Positions 24,832-36,939 of a stretch of DNA of 64,000 bases are shown piece by piece. A model generated the notes under the pieces. That model searched no databases and was not told the origin of the DNA. It worked only from the letters and a program-made list of their open reading frames with translations. Numbering within the stretch: position 1 is the first letter of the stretch; each line of letters begins with the position of its first letter. The stretch lies in NCBI RefSeq assembly GCF_026012395.1, contig NZ_BRZA01000002.1, positions 930,001-994,000 on the forward strand, written 5' to 3'. Origin of the DNA: Lysinibacillus piscis (GTDB lineage: Bacteria > Bacillota > Bacilli > Bacillales_A > Planococcaceae). The position numbers and the translations under genes were made by a program.

Positions 24832-25722
24832 TTAGTTCACTTTCTTTTCAATCCATATACTAGCAACACCTAGACAAAATAATAACAGTACACCACTAAA
24901 TGTCACTGTTGAAAATTGAACACGAGCATCTATCAATTGAAAAGCAAATGTAAAGACAGGTACAAAGCATAGAGACATCATTACCAAAAAAGTATTGGTG
25001 TATTGAATTCCTTTTTGCAATAAATACATTGGCAGCATGACACCAAATAGCGTCAGCAATAAAATCCACATAATATTATCCATCAAATAAGGTAAAATGC
25101 GATCATATGTGAGAAAAAAGGAAAGTGAAACAATACCGATATAACGTTTAGCTAAAATCATCGAGCTTGTCCAGCCAAGCTCATTCAATTGCTTAGAATA
25201 GATGGAACAACAGACAGCGCCCGCACCACATAGTATACTCGCTATTATTCCTATTACGACCTCTGTCGAAAGCTCCATCGTAACACCCGATTCTCCCACT
25301 ACTACTGCCATAATTAATACACCACAGGCAAACAATGTCCCCACAGCTATAAACCACTGGCTTTTGGCAATAGCTGTGCGTTGATACAAAGTAATGAGTA
25401 AAATAAATAATGGCCCAATGCCCATTTCGAGTGAGCTAACAATGGCTGGTTCAATATACTTTAAAGCAAAATAAAAGCCCATAAAGGTGACAACAGAAGA
25501 AAGGTTCAAGCTAAGTAATGGCTGCCATGTTTGTCGCCAGCGTGGCGCTACCTTTTGTCGAAAAGCAAAGCATTGAAAATAGAGACTTGTTACAAAAAAG
25601 CTGATACCTGTAAATAAAAAAGGATGAATCCCCTGCACACGGTTTGCATAAAATACTTGGCTAATGGCCGTGATAATAGCCGAACTGATTAAAGCGAGTA
25701 CACCTACCTTATACCTCTTCAT
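24832..25722 (-). CDS. EamA/DMT-family transporter under T-box control
   Basis: The 296-residue protein has ten hydrophobic segments in two EamA repeats (residues about 5-140 and 155-290). The first repeat contains YFALKYIEPAIVSSLEMGIG, the conserved helix-4 region. Members export or import amino acids and other metabolites. The start follows AAAGGGGG. The transcript carries a T-box leader (25758-25982), so expression should rise when a particular tRNA is uncharged. That argues for an amino-acid-related substrate. A small lipoprotein gene follows. Confidence 0.88.
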   Translation of the reverse strand: MKRYKVGVLALISSAIITAISQVFYANRVQGIHPFLFTGISFFVTSLYFQCFAFRQKVAPRWRQTWQPLLSLNLSSVVTFMGFYFALKYIEPAIVSSLEMGIGPLFILLITLYQRTAIAKSQWFIAVGTLFACGVLIMAVVVGESGVTMELSTEVVIGIIASILCGAGAVCCSIYSKQLNELGWTSSMILAKRYIGIVSLSFFLTYDRILPYLMDNIMWILLLTLFGVMLPMYLLQKGIQYTNTFLVMMSLCFVPVFTFAFQLIDARVQFSTVTFSGVLLLFCLGVASIWIEKKVN

Positions 25723-25757
25723 TCACCATTCCCCCTTTTGCTAAAATCAAAAGAAAA

Positions 25758-25982
25758 AACTTCGCCTCAAAAAAGAGACGAAGTTTGCTTCGCGGTACCA
25801 CTCTACTTGGTTATCAACTAACCCACCTTAGGCTATAACGGTAGCTGCCGTTTGTGCATACTAGCGTTCTGCACAACATCTCCTAGACGAGTTCAAATAG
25901 CTTTCTTATTGCTTCACACCAGCCAGCAACTCTCTGAAAGAATCTACTATTCTACTACTTCTAATCCTTGACATTACTATTT
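25758..25982 (-). ncRNA. T-box leader of the EamA transporter gene
   Basis: On the minus strand the T-box sequence TAGAGTGGTACCGCG (25805-25791) is followed by a terminator. That stem is AACTTCGTCTC with GAGGCGAAGTT, then a T-run, 25785-25758. Upstream lie the AGAGAG loop-E motif and the segment TTTGAACTCGTCTAGGAG, which should hold the specifier. Reading GAAC-NNN, as in many T-boxes, gives TCG (Ser); reading GAA-NNN gives CTC (Leu). The amino acid is therefore unresolved. Confidence 0.9.
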
Positions 25983-25987
25983 TTACT

Positions 25988-26016
25988 ATCCTATATTTTT
26001 TTACAACTGTTGTCAA
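25988..26016 (-). promoter_or_regulatory. promoter of the EamA T-box transcript
   Basis: TTGACA (26016-26011) and TAGGAT (25993-25988) on the minus strand have 17-base spacing. Confidence 0.68.
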
Positions 26017-26022
26017 ATACAT

Positions 26023-27789
26023 TTATACTAGAAATGACTGCATGGCCTCAAAAAAGCGTTGACCGTATTTTTCAAATTTCACATCACCAATTCCACTCAC
26101 ACGGCGTAAACCTTCAAGCATCTGTGGTTTTTTCTCACATAACTCTCGTAATGTCTTATCAGAAAAAACAACGAATGGCGGGACACGCTCCTCATCTGCA
26201 ATTTGTTTACGCAGTACACGCAAATGCTCAAACAATGGATCATCCACTGCAATTTGTCGAACAACGATAGCTTCCTTCCGTGTGACAATGCGCCTACCGA
26301 GCAAGACTTGTTTTCCTTCCTCTGGTACATAAATCGTCGGAAATGTACCATGCTGAACAGCCAGCACCCCTTCAGCAATTAAAAATTCCATAAAGCTCAA
26401 CACATCTTTTGACGAATACTGCCCCTTTAAAATGCCATACGTTGATAGCTTCGCAAAGCCAAAATCATTGATTTTTTGATTTTTTGAGCCAACTAATACT
26501 TGAGCAACCATCGTTTTGCCAAATTTTTGCCCCATGCGTACGACACACGCTAACACCTTTTGCGCATCGACTGTCACATCTGTTACAGCTCGTCCATCAT
26601 TACAGTTACTACAACGTCCACAAGGCTCCACAGCTTGGTCAGCAAAATAAATTAAAATGGCATTTTGTAGACATCCCTCGGTATGACAGTAGTCCACCAT
26701 CGTTTGTAGCTTCTTTAATTCCTGCGTAATACGTGTTTCATCCTGTGTTTGCTCAATTAAGAAGCGCTGTGTCTGTACATCGCCTGACGCATACAGCAAA
26801 ATACAGGTGCTCGGCAAGCCATCTCGTCCTGCTCGCCCTGCCTCCTGATAATAGCTCTCCATATTACGTGGCATTTGATAATGAATGACAAAGCGCACAT
26901 TACTTTTATCAATCCCCATTCCAAAGGCATTGGTTGCAATCATCACACGCGCCTCATCCTTTAAAAAACGCTCCTGCTCAGCCATTCGCATATCCTCGGA
27001 CAAGCCTGCATGATATTTCGCAACAGCTTCACCCGACCGACTAAGCACATCATATAGCGCATCTACTGCCTTGCGTGTTGCCGCATAGATAATACCTGCC
27101 TCCTGCTGATTTTTCGCTAAATACTGTTTAATATAACGTTCCTTATTTTCTCCAATTAAGACTGAGAACGCTAAATTTTCACGTGCAAAGCCTGTCATCA
27201 CTGTTGCCTGCTCATCAATGGATAAAAGGGTACGAATATCATCACATACAGCTGGTGTTGCCGTTGCAGTTAACGCTAGCACAGTCGGCTTCTTTGGCCA
27301 TAATGTAAATAGTTTTTGAATAGCACGATAGCTCGGTCGAAAATCATGTCCCCACTGTGAAATACAATGTGCTTCATCGACCGCCAGTAATGGCACAGGT
27401 AAATGAGATAACACTTGTAAAAAGGAAGGGCTCTCCAATCGCTCTGGTGCAATATACAAGAGCTTCAAATAGCCCATACTTGCTAGCTGCATCGTCTCCT
27501 CTACTTCCTGTGTTGACAACGTACTATTAATATAAGCAGCTGGAATATTCGCTGTCCGTAATGCCTCCACTTGATCCTGCATTAAGGAAATAAGCGGTGA
27601 AATGACAATCGTTAAACCATCTAACATTAATGCTGGAATTTGATAGCAAATGGATTTGCCACCACCCGTTGGCATCACACAAAGACTCGATTGACCGTAT
27701 AATGTTTGCTCAATAATTTGTTCCTGTCCTTGTCGAAATGTATCATAGCCAAAATGATGCTGTAACATTTGCCTTGCTTGCTCTAACAA
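26023..27789 (-). CDS. recQ: ATP-dependent DNA helicase RecQ
   Basis: RecQ is a 3'-5' superfamily 2 helicase in recombination and fork repair. I favour TTG 27789, eight bases after AAAGGAG, over GTG 27798, which overlaps that site; the length is 588 residues. Domains in order are helicase core (about 1-340), Zn/RecQ-Ct (345-500) and HRDC (about 510-585). Motif I is [10 protein letters not shown], motif [17 protein letters not shown], and motif [12 protein letters not shown]. Zinc Cys residues sit in CHTEGC and CGRCSNC. It overlaps or abuts the upstream lipoprotein gene and is probably translated with it. Confidence 0.95.
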   Translation of the reverse strand: MLEQARQMLQHHFGYDTFRQGQEQIIEQTLYGQSSLCVMPTGGGKSICYQIPALMLDGLTIVISPLISLMQDQVEALRTANIPAAYINSTLSTQEVEETMQLASMGYLKLLYIAPERLESPSFLQVLSHLPVPLLAVDEAHCISQWGHDFRPSYRAIQKLFTLWPKKPTVLALTATATPAVCDDIRTLLSIDEQATVMTGFARENLAFSVLIGENKERYIKQYLAKNQQEAGIIYAATRKAVDALYDVLSRSGEAVAKYHAGLSEDMRMAEQERFLKDEARVMIATNAFGMGIDKSNVRFVIHYQMPRNMESYYQEAGRAGRDGLPSTCILLYASGDVQTQRFLIEQTQDETRITQELKKLQTMVDYCHTEGCLQNAILIYFADQAVEPCGRCSNCNDGRAVTDVTVDAQKVLACVVRMGQKFGKTMVAQVLVGSKNQKINDFGFAKLSTYGILKGQYSSKDVLSFMEFLIAEGVLAVQHGTFPTIYVPEEGKQVLLGRRIVTRKEAIVVRQIAVDDPLFEHLRVLRKQIADEERVPPFVVFSDKTLRELCEKKPQMLEGLRRVSGIGDVKFEKYGQRFFEAMQSFLV

Positions 27790-27794
27790 TTCAC

Positions 27795-28898
27795 TCACTC
27801 CTTTATGGTCAAATTCGTCATTTGGTAATCGCCTTGGCTATTTTTCTGCATCTCATACAAAGTAGTAGCACTTGCTGTTGCCTCTTGCCCTGCTGCATTT
27901 GTCAGCATGTACGCTGTTTTCACACGTGCCTTTATGGTTTGTCCTACGACTTCAATTTGCTGAATGGTTGTTTGAGAAAAACGGATTTTTGCTTTCTTGG
28001 ATGCGTAGTACTTGACCATATCATCTACTTTTTGTTGAAGAACTTCTGTACCAATCATCACTGTCATCGTACTCGTATCCTGCCTATCTACAGCTATTTT
28101 TAATTGTTTATGAAAAGCATCTAAAAACACTTGAATTTCATCACGCTGATACGCAAAAATATTGGTTCCATATTGCTCAACTGCTTGCTGGACAATCGCT
28201 TGATCACCCTCTTCTAGATAAGGTAATAAGCGTTGAGATTGCACTAAACGGACTTTGGGTTCCATGCCCTCATTGATCCATTCTTCCAGCAATGGCACAA
28301 TTTGCTGAATCGCTAATATGTATGGCTGTGTTTCACTCTTTTCTTGACGTGTAAAATAAATGCCAACAAGTGCTCCTGTTTTTTCCTCTAATACTGCACT
28401 TCCTAATGGTATTGGTTGCTGTGCATCGATATAATAAGCCGCTACTCTATCATTATATTTTTCAATTGTATAAGGAAAACCATCTGTATAGACAGCAAGC
28501 TTGTCCAAATGACCTGTATACATAACAGGTAAACTGACTGTTGCAGGATAATTCACTTTTAGCAAAGCAATATTATGGGCTGTAGACATATAATGAATAT
28601 CCGCTACAACAAGCTGCTGCTGATTCAATTTGACAAAGGCAACGGTATTTGTGGCGACTAATGCTCCATTTGTCAAAATATAGAGCGTATCCTTATCTTG
28701 TTTTACGATAATGCCTGCTCCTGCACCATGTTCACCAATAACCTTTACCTCAGGAACAATTTTTTCTTTCTGTTTTACGACAGCCTGTTCGATTTTCGTT
28801 TCATTTTTTTTCGGTTGCACAAATTCGGTCACAGCTTGTGGCATACAACCTGTGGTAAGCAACACAATACCGCCAAGCAACAGCATTTTATTCCGCAT
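27795..28898 (-). CDS. lipoprotein with degenerate HtrA/trypsin-like domain
   Basis: The 367-residue protein opens [18 protein letters not shown], a lipoprotein signal with Cys18. Residues about 55-190 follow the HtrA-type chymotrypsin fold ([20 protein letters not shown], then HNIALLKV, then [18 protein letters not shown]). The catalytic His position is replaced (TNGALV for TNNHVV) and the Asp is Asn (NIALLKV for DIALLKI). A Ser may remain in LGSAV. It should lack ordinary protease activity. The C-terminal half is helical and then an NTF2-like beta region. Its end overlaps the recQ start region. A promoter with a 21-base palindrome upstream controls it. Confidence 0.78.
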   Translation of the reverse strand: MRNKMLLLGGIVLLTTGCMPQAVTEFVQPKKNETKIEQAVVKQKEKIVPEVKVIGEHGAGAGIIVKQDKDTLYILTNGALVATNTVAFVKLNQQQLVVADIHYMSTAHNIALLKVNYPATVSLPVMYTGHLDKLAVYTDGFPYTIEKYNDRVAAYYIDAQQPIPLGSAVLEEKTGALVGIYFTRQEKSETQPYILAIQQIVPLLEEWINEGMEPKVRLVQSQRLLPYLEEGDQAIVQQAVEQYGTNIFAYQRDEIQVFLDAFHKQLKIAVDRQDTSTMTVMIGTEVLQQKVDDMVKYYASKKAKIRFSQTTIQQIEVVGQTIKARVKTAYMLTNAAGQEATASATTLYEMQKNSQGDYQMTNLTIKE

Positions 28899-28947
28899 AA
28901 CTTCACCAAAACTTTCTTATTGTAGTATCTCCTGATTCCCTATACAC

Positions 28948-28976
28948 ATCATATACAACATTGCAAACCCTTTCAA
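28948..28976 (-). promoter_or_regulatory. sigma-A promoter of the protease-like lipoprotein gene
   Basis: TTGAAA (28976-28971) and TATGAT (28953-28948) on the minus strand are 17 bases apart, 50 bases before the start codon. Confidence 0.72.
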
Positions 28977-28978
28977 GT

Positions 28979-28999
28979 TTACATAATATTATTATGTGA
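28979..28999. promoter_or_regulatory. 21-base palindrome next to the -35 element (copy 1)
   Basis: TTACATAATA-T-TATTATGTGA is a near-perfect dyad just upstream of the promoter at 28948-28976. A close copy occurs at 40628-40648, and the similarity extends about 20 bases beyond the palindrome. Confidence 0.55.
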
Positions 29000-29115
29000 G
29001 ATAAAATCTTTCATTCTATAGATTTTTTCGTTTTATCTCGCTTAATTCATATATAACTGAATTTTGTTAGAATCAAAAAATGAGCGAAATGTTGTGCTTC
29101 CCTTATTATGTAAAA

Positions 29116-29140
29116 AAGGCTGTCTCCAAAAGACAACCTT
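29116..29140 (-). terminator. terminator of the LRR-protein gene
   Basis: AAGG-C-TGTCT pairs with AGACA-A-CCTT around a five-base loop, and the minus strand continues in six T residues. It touches the stop codon. Confidence 0.8.
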
Positions 29141-31007
29141 AGTAAATGAATATCGCTTTATCCAACATCGCTCTATTTTGCACTGGATTTCCTGTAATAT
29201 ATAGCTTTCTTAAATTCGCCAGTTTCACTAATGGCTCAATATTGCTAATTGCGTTATTTTCTAAATGTAGCACCTCAACCTGTTGCCATTTTTCCATAAA
29301 ATTGAGCGATTGCAATGCACTGTCTTGCAATGTAAAGGACCGCAATGCAGTCATCTCCTGAAAATATGGCATTAATTTATTGCTATCATGTAACCAATCA
29401 CCACGATTTATTTCAAAGGATGGTTTAGTGAATGTTAAATGCTCTAATGTCTGATTCACAAATGGTTTCTCTCCCACAAGACTAAAAGAACAACTAGCAC
29501 AAGTTAATGCTTTCACATATTGCAAATGAAATAGTTCGTTTGCCTCTTCTAAAAGGTATGGCTCATTTAGTTTTAATGTATGTAAGCTAGCCATTTTATT
29601 GAAGGTGCTAATATTGCTTAATTCTTCACTCCCAAATGTCGAAAACTGCTCTAGCTGTGGAAATTTCACTAACTGTGTGACATCAAATTTCGATGTAAGC
29701 TCAATCGTTAAATCTTGTAAAGCAGGCGCTTGTAGTTTAGATAGTAATACATCTTTTACATCTGCCTTCTTTAGATTGGGCGCAGCAATGACTGGTATAT
29801 CCTCCTCATAATAGCCACTTATTTTTAATTCCGTTAATGAAGCTAGATTTCCTACCGCTTCAAGTGAACTCAATTCAGTATTACTTTCTAAAATTAGCCT
29901 TGTTAAAGATGGCTTATTACGAATAGGCTCTAAATTAGGAATGGACGTAGAATTCAAATGTAACAGTTGTAAATTGGGCATGCTTTGTAGAAAATCCAAT
30001 GTTTTTAAATTTTTTGCATGCACTACAGTCAACTCCCGTAGCTGACTTAATGCGTATAATGCACTAAAATCTGTCGCATCTGTATACGTGATTTTTAAGG
30101 ATTGTAAATTAGTGAGCGCAGATAACCAATGAAAATCATCTATATAATTGATAGCAAATGATGTTAGTTTTAGCTGATTCAGTATGTGAAAATCGGTCAC
30201 GGATTCATCCACATAGGTTATATATAGTGACTGCAAATTTGGAAAGTCTGCTAATAAAGCAAGTTCACTATTATTGCGAATTTGTACAGAAAGCTCCGTG
30301 ATTTTCGATTTGTCTCCTATAAACTCCACAATTCTCGCAAATGATTCATTGAAAGCACCTGAATAGCTTTTTAAGCCTTTTACATGCGCAAAGCTTAATT
30401 GCTCACTTTGCTGAATGTCATATTCATCATCTAGCCTCAACTTCGTTAATCCTGTAAAAGCTTCAAAATCCTTCTGCTCAATTCTTTCTTTATTCAACAG
30501 CTTATCCATTAAGGTATAGTCGATTATTTCAACCTGCTTATTTGAAAATGGGTCATCAAAGCTATATTCAAAATGCCACTGATCCTCTAATTTATGGGCA
30601 AAAAAATAACGAATGGTCGCCATTTCCTCTTCCGTTGGCAATGCATCCCCTTTATTGAAAATATCCTTCAAGAAGAAAAGCAGTGCCTTACTTTCAGGCA
30701 TTGTACGAACCGCCATTTGTACTTTATCATCTGTATTGGTTTTTGTATCCATAAAAAAAAAGTACACCATCAATGCCAGCACAATTATCAATGGAAGAAG
30801 GAATAAAGCCTTTAAATTAGGTTTAGCATGGGAGGCACGTTGGTTAGGCACGTCTCCATAATAATGATTAATTGTTTGGTTAATATAATAAACTTTATTT
30901 TCCTTTATTAATAATTCCGTTTCACAGTAAGGACACTTTAATGTCTGCCCCTCTTTATAGTTCAGCTTGCCATGACAATTCGGGCAAGTTAATTTCACAA
31001 ATGCCAT
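29139..31007 (-). CDS. zinc-ribbon, single-TM, leucine-rich-repeat protein
   Basis: The 622-residue protein begins with a zinc ribbon (CPNC at 8-11, CPYC at 25-28). After about 35 polar residues comes one membrane helix (LKALFLLPLIIVLALMVYFFF, about 65-85). Most of the rest, about residues 150-620, is an irregular array of leucine-rich repeats of about 20-22 residues, such as LTNLQSLKITYTDATDFSAL and LQLLHLNSTSIPNLEPI. With the ribbon inside, the repeats would face outside. No sorting motif is present. AAAGGAGGG precedes ATG 31007. A role in envelope protein-protein contact is possible; no function is assigned. Confidence 0.85.
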   Translation of the reverse strand: MAFVKLTCPNCHGKLNYKEGQTLKCPYCETELLIKENKVYYINQTINHYYGDVPNQRASHAKPNLKALFLLPLIIVLALMVYFFFMDTKTNTDDKVQMAVRTMPESKALLFFLKDIFNKGDALPTEEEMATIRYFFAHKLEDQWHFEYSFDDPFSNKQVEIIDYTLMDKLLNKERIEQKDFEAFTGLTKLRLDDEYDIQQSEQLSFAHVKGLKSYSGAFNESFARIVEFIGDKSKITELSVQIRNNSELALLADFPNLQSLYITYVDESVTDFHILNQLKLTSFAINYIDDFHWLSALTNLQSLKITYTDATDFSALYALSQLRELTVVHAKNLKTLDFLQSMPNLQLLHLNSTSIPNLEPIRNKPSLTRLILESNTELSSLEAVGNLASLTELKISGYYEEDIPVIAAPNLKKADVKDVLLSKLQAPALQDLTIELTSKFDVTQLVKFPQLEQFSTFGSEELSNISTFNKMASLHTLKLNEPYLLEEANELFHLQYVKALTCASCSFSLVGEKPFVNQTLEHLTFTKPSFEINRGDWLHDSNKLMPYFQEMTALRSFTLQDSALQSLNFMEKWQQVEVLHLENNAISNIEPLVKLANLRKLYITGNPVQNRAMLDKAIFIY

Positions 31008-31164
31008 CCATAGCCCTCCTTTTCGCTTAATTGTATTAAATCAAATTTTTATGTGGATAAAAATAGGATAAGATACCCTATTGTATTCATTTACGTTGGG
31101 CGGTAAGGAGAGGTTTCGTGTCTGCTTGTATTTTTGTTCCTAACTTATGTATTAAATCAAAACA

Positions 31165-31195
31165 AAAGGGCAAAAACATGGATGTTCTGCCCTTT
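31165..31195 (-). terminator. argS terminator
   Basis: AAAGGGCA (31165-31172) pairs with TGCCCTTT (31188-31195); the minus strand continues TTGTTTTGATTT. Confidence 0.78.
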
Positions 31196-31201
31196 GACCT
31201 T

Positions 31202-32875
31202 TTACATTTCTTGTGGTGCTGCAATACCTAATAGGGCTAATGCTTCTGCTAGTACAATGGCTACACATTGACAAAGGGCAATTCTAGTTGAGAATAACGC
31301 ATCTTCTGCAACTATTTTTTGCTGTGCATAGTATTTATTAAAGTAACGTGCCAATTGTAAAGCATATTTCGCTATTTGTGATGGATCTGCCTGTTCATAG
31401 GCATAGCCAACCGTTTTTGGAAATTGCTCTAGCCATAAAATAATCGGCCATGCATGGCTCCCTAATACTTCGAATGTCGCAGGTGTTGATACAGGTGCGA
31501 CTTTTCTTAAAATAGAAGAAATACGTGCATACGTATATTGAATATAGGGCGCTGTCTCCCCTTCAAAATTCATCATTTGCTCTAGTGAAAAATCAATATC
31601 GTGTAGACGGTCATGCTTTAAATCATTGAATATAACAGCGCCTACACCAACTTGTTTCGCTACCTCATCTGGGTTGTCTAGCATTGGATTTTTTTCTTCA
31701 ATATTGCGCTTCGCTGTAGCAATCGCTTCTCGTAAAACATCAGCTAACAACACAACCTTCCCTTTACGTGTGGACATTTTCTTGCCATCCTTCAATATCA
31801 TGCCGAATGGGATATGTTGTAAATGTTGTGCCCAATCATAGCCCATCTTGTGAATAACCTGAAACAATTGCTGAAAATGAAGGGTTTGCTCGTTACCAAC
31901 AACATAAAAAATTTTTTGTGGTTGATACTGTTGCTTACGGTAGAAGGCAGCTGCTAAATCACGTGTTGCATATAATGTGGCGCCATCTGTTTTTTTAATT
32001 AAACATGGTGGCATTTGCTCTAGCTCCACCACATAAGCCCCATCTGATTCGACTAATAAATGCTTATCCTCCAGCTCTTGCACAACAGAAGCCATTTTAT
32101 CGTTGTAAAAAGCCTCACCCGCAAATGAATCAAATGGAATACCTAGTAATTGATAGATGGCTTGAAATTCCTCTAATGAGACCTCTCTAAACCACTGCCA
32201 TAAAGCAAGTGCCTCCTCATCTCCGTCCTCCAATGCTTTAAATGCTACTCGGGCCTCTTCATTTAACACATCATCCTGCTCTGCTTCTTCATGGAAACGT
32301 ACATAAATTTTTAATAGTTCTTCAATGGGCGAGGCTTCAATCGCTTGTTGATTGCCCCAACGCTGATAGGCAACAATTAGTTTACCAAATTGAGTCCCCC
32401 AATCGCCTAAATGATTGATACGTACCGCCGTTAAACCGTTTTTTTCAGCGATATTAGCAAGCGCATTGCCGATTACCGTAGAACGTAAATGCCCCATTGA
32501 AAAAGGTTTTGCAATATTTGGCGAGGAAAAATCAATCACAACTCGCTCCTGTGTCTTTGACTTTGCCCCATATTGATGTTGCTCCGCCATAATAGTCTGT
32601 AGCACTTGCTGAGTCATCATCGACTGATTGAAAAAAATATTCACATAGCCGCCTACGACTTGACTCTCTTGTATCGTATCACCTTGCAGTTTCTTTTGTA
32701 GCTCTATTGCAATCACATTAGGTGATTTTTTCAGCTTTTTAGCTAATGTGAAGCATGGAAATGCCAAATCTCCTAAAGCCACATTTTTTGGTTTTTCTAC
32801 TAGCTGTTGTACTTCCTGTTCTGTTAATTGTCTATCCAATGCGGTGACAATACTTTGAATAATTTGTGCTTGCAT
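31202..32875 (-). CDS. argS: arginyl-tRNA synthetase
   Basis: This class Ia synthetase of 557 residues charges tRNA-Arg. An N-terminal Add-1-like domain (1-110) precedes the catalytic core with the HIGH-type motif SMGHLRSTVIGN, and KMSTRKG as the KMSKS loop. The C-terminal DALR anticodon-binding domain ends the protein (YTYARISSILRK onward). GGAGGAGG lies upstream of ATG 32875. The leader is an Arg-specific T-box, so uncharged tRNA-Arg should induce it. Whether another argS exists elsewhere in the genome is not visible. Confidence 0.95.
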   Translation of the reverse strand: MQAQIIQSIVTALDRQLTEQEVQQLVEKPKNVALGDLAFPCFTLAKKLKKSPNVIAIELQKKLQGDTIQESQVVGGYVNIFFNQSMMTQQVLQTIMAEQHQYGAKSKTQERVVIDFSSPNIAKPFSMGHLRSTVIGNALANIAEKNGLTAVRINHLGDWGTQFGKLIVAYQRWGNQQAIEASPIEELLKIYVRFHEEAEQDDVLNEEARVAFKALEDGDEEALALWQWFREVSLEEFQAIYQLLGIPFDSFAGEAFYNDKMASVVQELEDKHLLVESDGAYVVELEQMPPCLIKKTDGATLYATRDLAAAFYRKQQYQPQKIFYVVGNEQTLHFQQLFQVIHKMGYDWAQHLQHIPFGMILKDGKKMSTRKGKVVLLADVLREAIATAKRNIEEKNPMLDNPDEVAKQVGVGAVIFNDLKHDRLHDIDFSLEQMMNFEGETAPYIQYTYARISSILRKVAPVSTPATFEVLGSHAWPIILWLEQFPKTVGYAYEQADPSQIAKYALQLARYFNKYYAQQKIVAEDALFSTRIALCQCVAIVLAEALALLGIAAPQEM

Positions 32876-32905
32876 GGTATATCCTCCTCCATAAAATGAA
32901 ATAAA

Positions 32906-33147
32906 AAAAGCCCTCGCCTCTAAATAAGAGACGAGAGCATAGTTTCCCGTGGTACCACTCTAGTTGCCATTTTACATGACCACTTTCCATTGTTAACGAG
33001 GTGACGCCCCGATGTTCTCTACTAACGATTTCAAGAACCTTCTCCAAAGTGCGTTTCATTTAGCATCCCCGTATTAGGCTCCCACCATCCCTAACTCGCT
33101 TGTCAGTTTCCTGCTAAATTACTCTCTTTTTCATCGAATTTTACTTT
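32906..33147 (-). ncRNA. T-box leader of argS (Arg specifier CGC)
   Basis: The minus strand shows the AGAGAG motif, an upper stem TTTAGCA/TGCTAAA, then GAAA-CGC-ACTTT with the Arg codon CGC at 33053-33051. The T-box is TAGAGTGGTACCACGG (32962-32947). The terminator pairs GCTCTCGTCTCT with AGAGGCGAGGGCT (32939-32909) and ends in a T-run. The specifier agrees with the gene it controls. Confidence 0.93.
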
Positions 33148-33153
33148 TTCCAT

Positions 33154-33182
33154 ATATTACAGGAGGTTTCACATCAAGTCAA
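33154..33182 (-). promoter_or_regulatory. promoter of the argS T-box transcript
   Basis: TTGACT (33182-33177) and TAATAT (33159-33154) are 17 bases apart. The -35 element overlaps the last codons of the chemoreceptor gene. Confidence 0.72.
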
Positions 33183-34918
33183 TCCTTTTCCAATGTAAAT
33201 TTCGCTACTAGTGCATGTAACTCATTGGCAATTTGGACAAGTTCCTCTGAATTATGTACAATCTCTCCAATGGAAGCCGTAGATGTGTGCACTAATGCAG
33301 ATGTATTTTCAACACCTGCCTGTGCTTCCTCCGTCACTGCCACCACCGCTTCAATCGAATGCTGGACATGACTGCTATGGTTAGTCATGTCCTGTAATTC
33401 CTTCTCCATTCCTTGCGTCTGCTGCTGCATATGCTCCACGGTTTTATAAATATCGCCAAATGTAGCACCTGTCAATTGCAGTCGTTTCGTTCCTTCTTCT
33501 GCCTCTTTGTAACTCTTCTGTAAGGCATGTACAACAATAGTCGATTCTTGTTGAATATTTGACACAATTTGTGCAATTTTCACAACGGTCGTTTTAACTT
33601 CATCTGCTAATTTACGCACCTCATCTGCTACTACAGCAAAGCCTTTGCCATGTTCGCCTGCACGTGCCGCTTCAATAGCTGCATTTAAAGCCAATAAATT
33701 GGTCTGCTCAGCAATTTCTTGAATACTCGTTACAAAGTTTGAAATTTCTCGTGTTTGCCTATCCAATTTGCCTACCTGTTCAACCGATTGACGAACTTCT
33801 TCGTGCAAAATTTGCATCTGCTGCTCCGAGGATGTAATTTGCTCTACACCTGTCTCTGTTAAATCAATAATGGCCATGGATTCCTTTGTTAAAACTTCTC
33901 CCTTTTGAGCGGTTTGCTGGATTTGATGGGCAAAATGCTCCATCGTTTCATTCATCGTTGTCGTAGAAATCGTTTGCTCCACTGAACCTGAAGCCAGCTC
34001 CTCCATCGTTTGCTCAATCACACCATTGCTCTGTTTAATTTCCTCCGCATAACGAAGCTGTTGATTGGACATCGTTAAAAGCTGTGATGCATTTTGATTC
34101 ATACTACGAATGACAAGCTTTAAATTATTAGTCATCAACTGCACAGCCTGCATAATCGTGCCAATTTCATCTTTTGAACGCGTGTCAATTTGGACTGATA
34201 AATCGCCTTCTCCAATACGATGCACTTGTGTAGCCAGTAATTTTAACGGTTTGACTAAACGAGACGATAAACGGTACACCATTAAAAAGCTCACTAGTAA
34301 AGCAACTGCTATTAAAATCACTAAGTTTCGCTTTTGCTGTGCCATCTTTTCATAAATATCGGTTGCATCCAAATCAGCCCCTACAAGACCAATGACCTCT
34401 CCTTTTTGGGACAACATTGGTACAAAAACCGAAATGAGCGCACCATATTCTGGATCGACCGCCATGGTAGAATGTGTTTCTCCTGTTTGATAAGCCGCTT
34501 TCATCACAGGCACTAAATCTGGATTATCTTCGACATCACCCAATAAAGATTCATCTTCATCCCCAACAGGCATACCATCCACCATATAATGATAGCTATA
34601 ACCATCTGCTACTTCCTGCCTAGCCATCGTGTACAGATAAGATAAACCTGTAGATTGTCTAAACTCATTTAATGTTTCTCGTAGTGCAAAGTAATAGGAT
34701 GTATTACTTGTTGCTTCATCCATTGATACTTCTTGTTCATATGTTGTTGTATCAATTTTCATTAACGCTTGTTCGGCAATCGTTTCCGCAATGCTACTTA
34801 ATGATTGTTCAATTAATTGACGGGAGGACTGATAACTCATCCACGAAATCGTTAAACATGTCACTAATAGTATTGCGGAAAAATAGATTACCATTTTTTG
34901 CTGAATACCCCTTCGCAT
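33179..34918 (-). CDS. membrane methyl-accepting chemotaxis protein
   Basis: ATG 34918 follows GGGGGTG by about seven bases, giving 579 residues. The order is membrane helix (about 7-25), an extracytoplasmic Cache-type sensor (about 30-200; [31 protein letters not shown]), a second helix (about 203-222), HAMP ([20 protein letters not shown]), and a long coiled-coil signalling domain. The kinase-contact hairpin reads [20 protein letters not shown] then [18 protein letters not shown]. It would signal to CheA; the ligand is unknown. It has its own weak upstream region and no terminator before the argS promoter. Confidence 0.93.
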   Translation of the reverse strand: MRRGIQQKMVIYFSAILLVTCLTISWMSYQSSRQLIEQSLSSIAETIAEQALMKIDTTTYEQEVSMDEATSNTSYYFALRETLNEFRQSTGLSYLYTMARQEVADGYSYHYMVDGMPVGDEDESLLGDVEDNPDLVPVMKAAYQTGETHSTMAVDPEYGALISVFVPMLSQKGEVIGLVGADLDATDIYEKMAQQKRNLVILIAVALLVSFLMVYRLSSRLVKPLKLLATQVHRIGEGDLSVQIDTRSKDEIGTIMQAVQLMTNNLKLVIRSMNQNASQLLTMSNQQLRYAEEIKQSNGVIEQTMEELASGSVEQTISTTTMNETMEHFAHQIQQTAQKGEVLTKESMAIIDLTETGVEQITSSEQQMQILHEEVRQSVEQVGKLDRQTREISNFVTSIQEIAEQTNLLALNAAIEAARAGEHGKGFAVVADEVRKLADEVKTTVVKIAQIVSNIQQESTIVVHALQKSYKEAEEGTKRLQLTGATFGDIYKTVEHMQQQTQGMEKELQDMTNHSSHVQHSIEAVVAVTEEAQAGVENTSALVHTSTASIGEIVHNSEELVQIANELHALVAKFTLEKD

Positions 34919-35141
34919 TATGTACACCCCCAACAAATTCCTCTATCCTTCTAATACCCTAGTCACTTTAGCGTACCATTACTTGAACATACTGACTAGC
35001 TATCTATTACTGATTTTTGTAATAAAATTTTGCGTTTTGCATAAAAATACTTTTTGCTGTATGTTCTTGTAAAATACTGCTGATGAAACTTCCCTTTATA
35101 GACTGTAGAATAGCTTTCATGCTATACTAAAAGCATTGTGA

Positions 35142-36764
<1,623 letters not shown>

Positions 36765-36777
36765 TCTTCTACTAAAT

Positions 36778-36813
36778 AAAACGGCACACTCTATTTGACG
36801 AGGTGCCGTTTTT
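36778..36813 (+). terminator. terminator of the ABC-F gene
   Basis: AAAACGGCAC (36778-36787) pairs perfectly with GTGCCGTTTT (36803-36812), followed by T. Confidence 0.9.
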
Positions 36814-36939
36814 CTATGACTCCATAACAAACCTTTTATTCTTCAGTCATCCGAATGGTTATTTTTAATTAATCAATTACGCCCCAGCGTAATTGCGTCT
36901 GGATTTTTCCGAGTTCGCTCGTATAAAGGAAGTTAGCCT

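Noticed and set aside
32832..33059. 75-residue minus-strand frame upstream of argS
   Set aside because: It lies wholly inside the T-box leader and has no ribosome site; the RNA structure explains the sequence.
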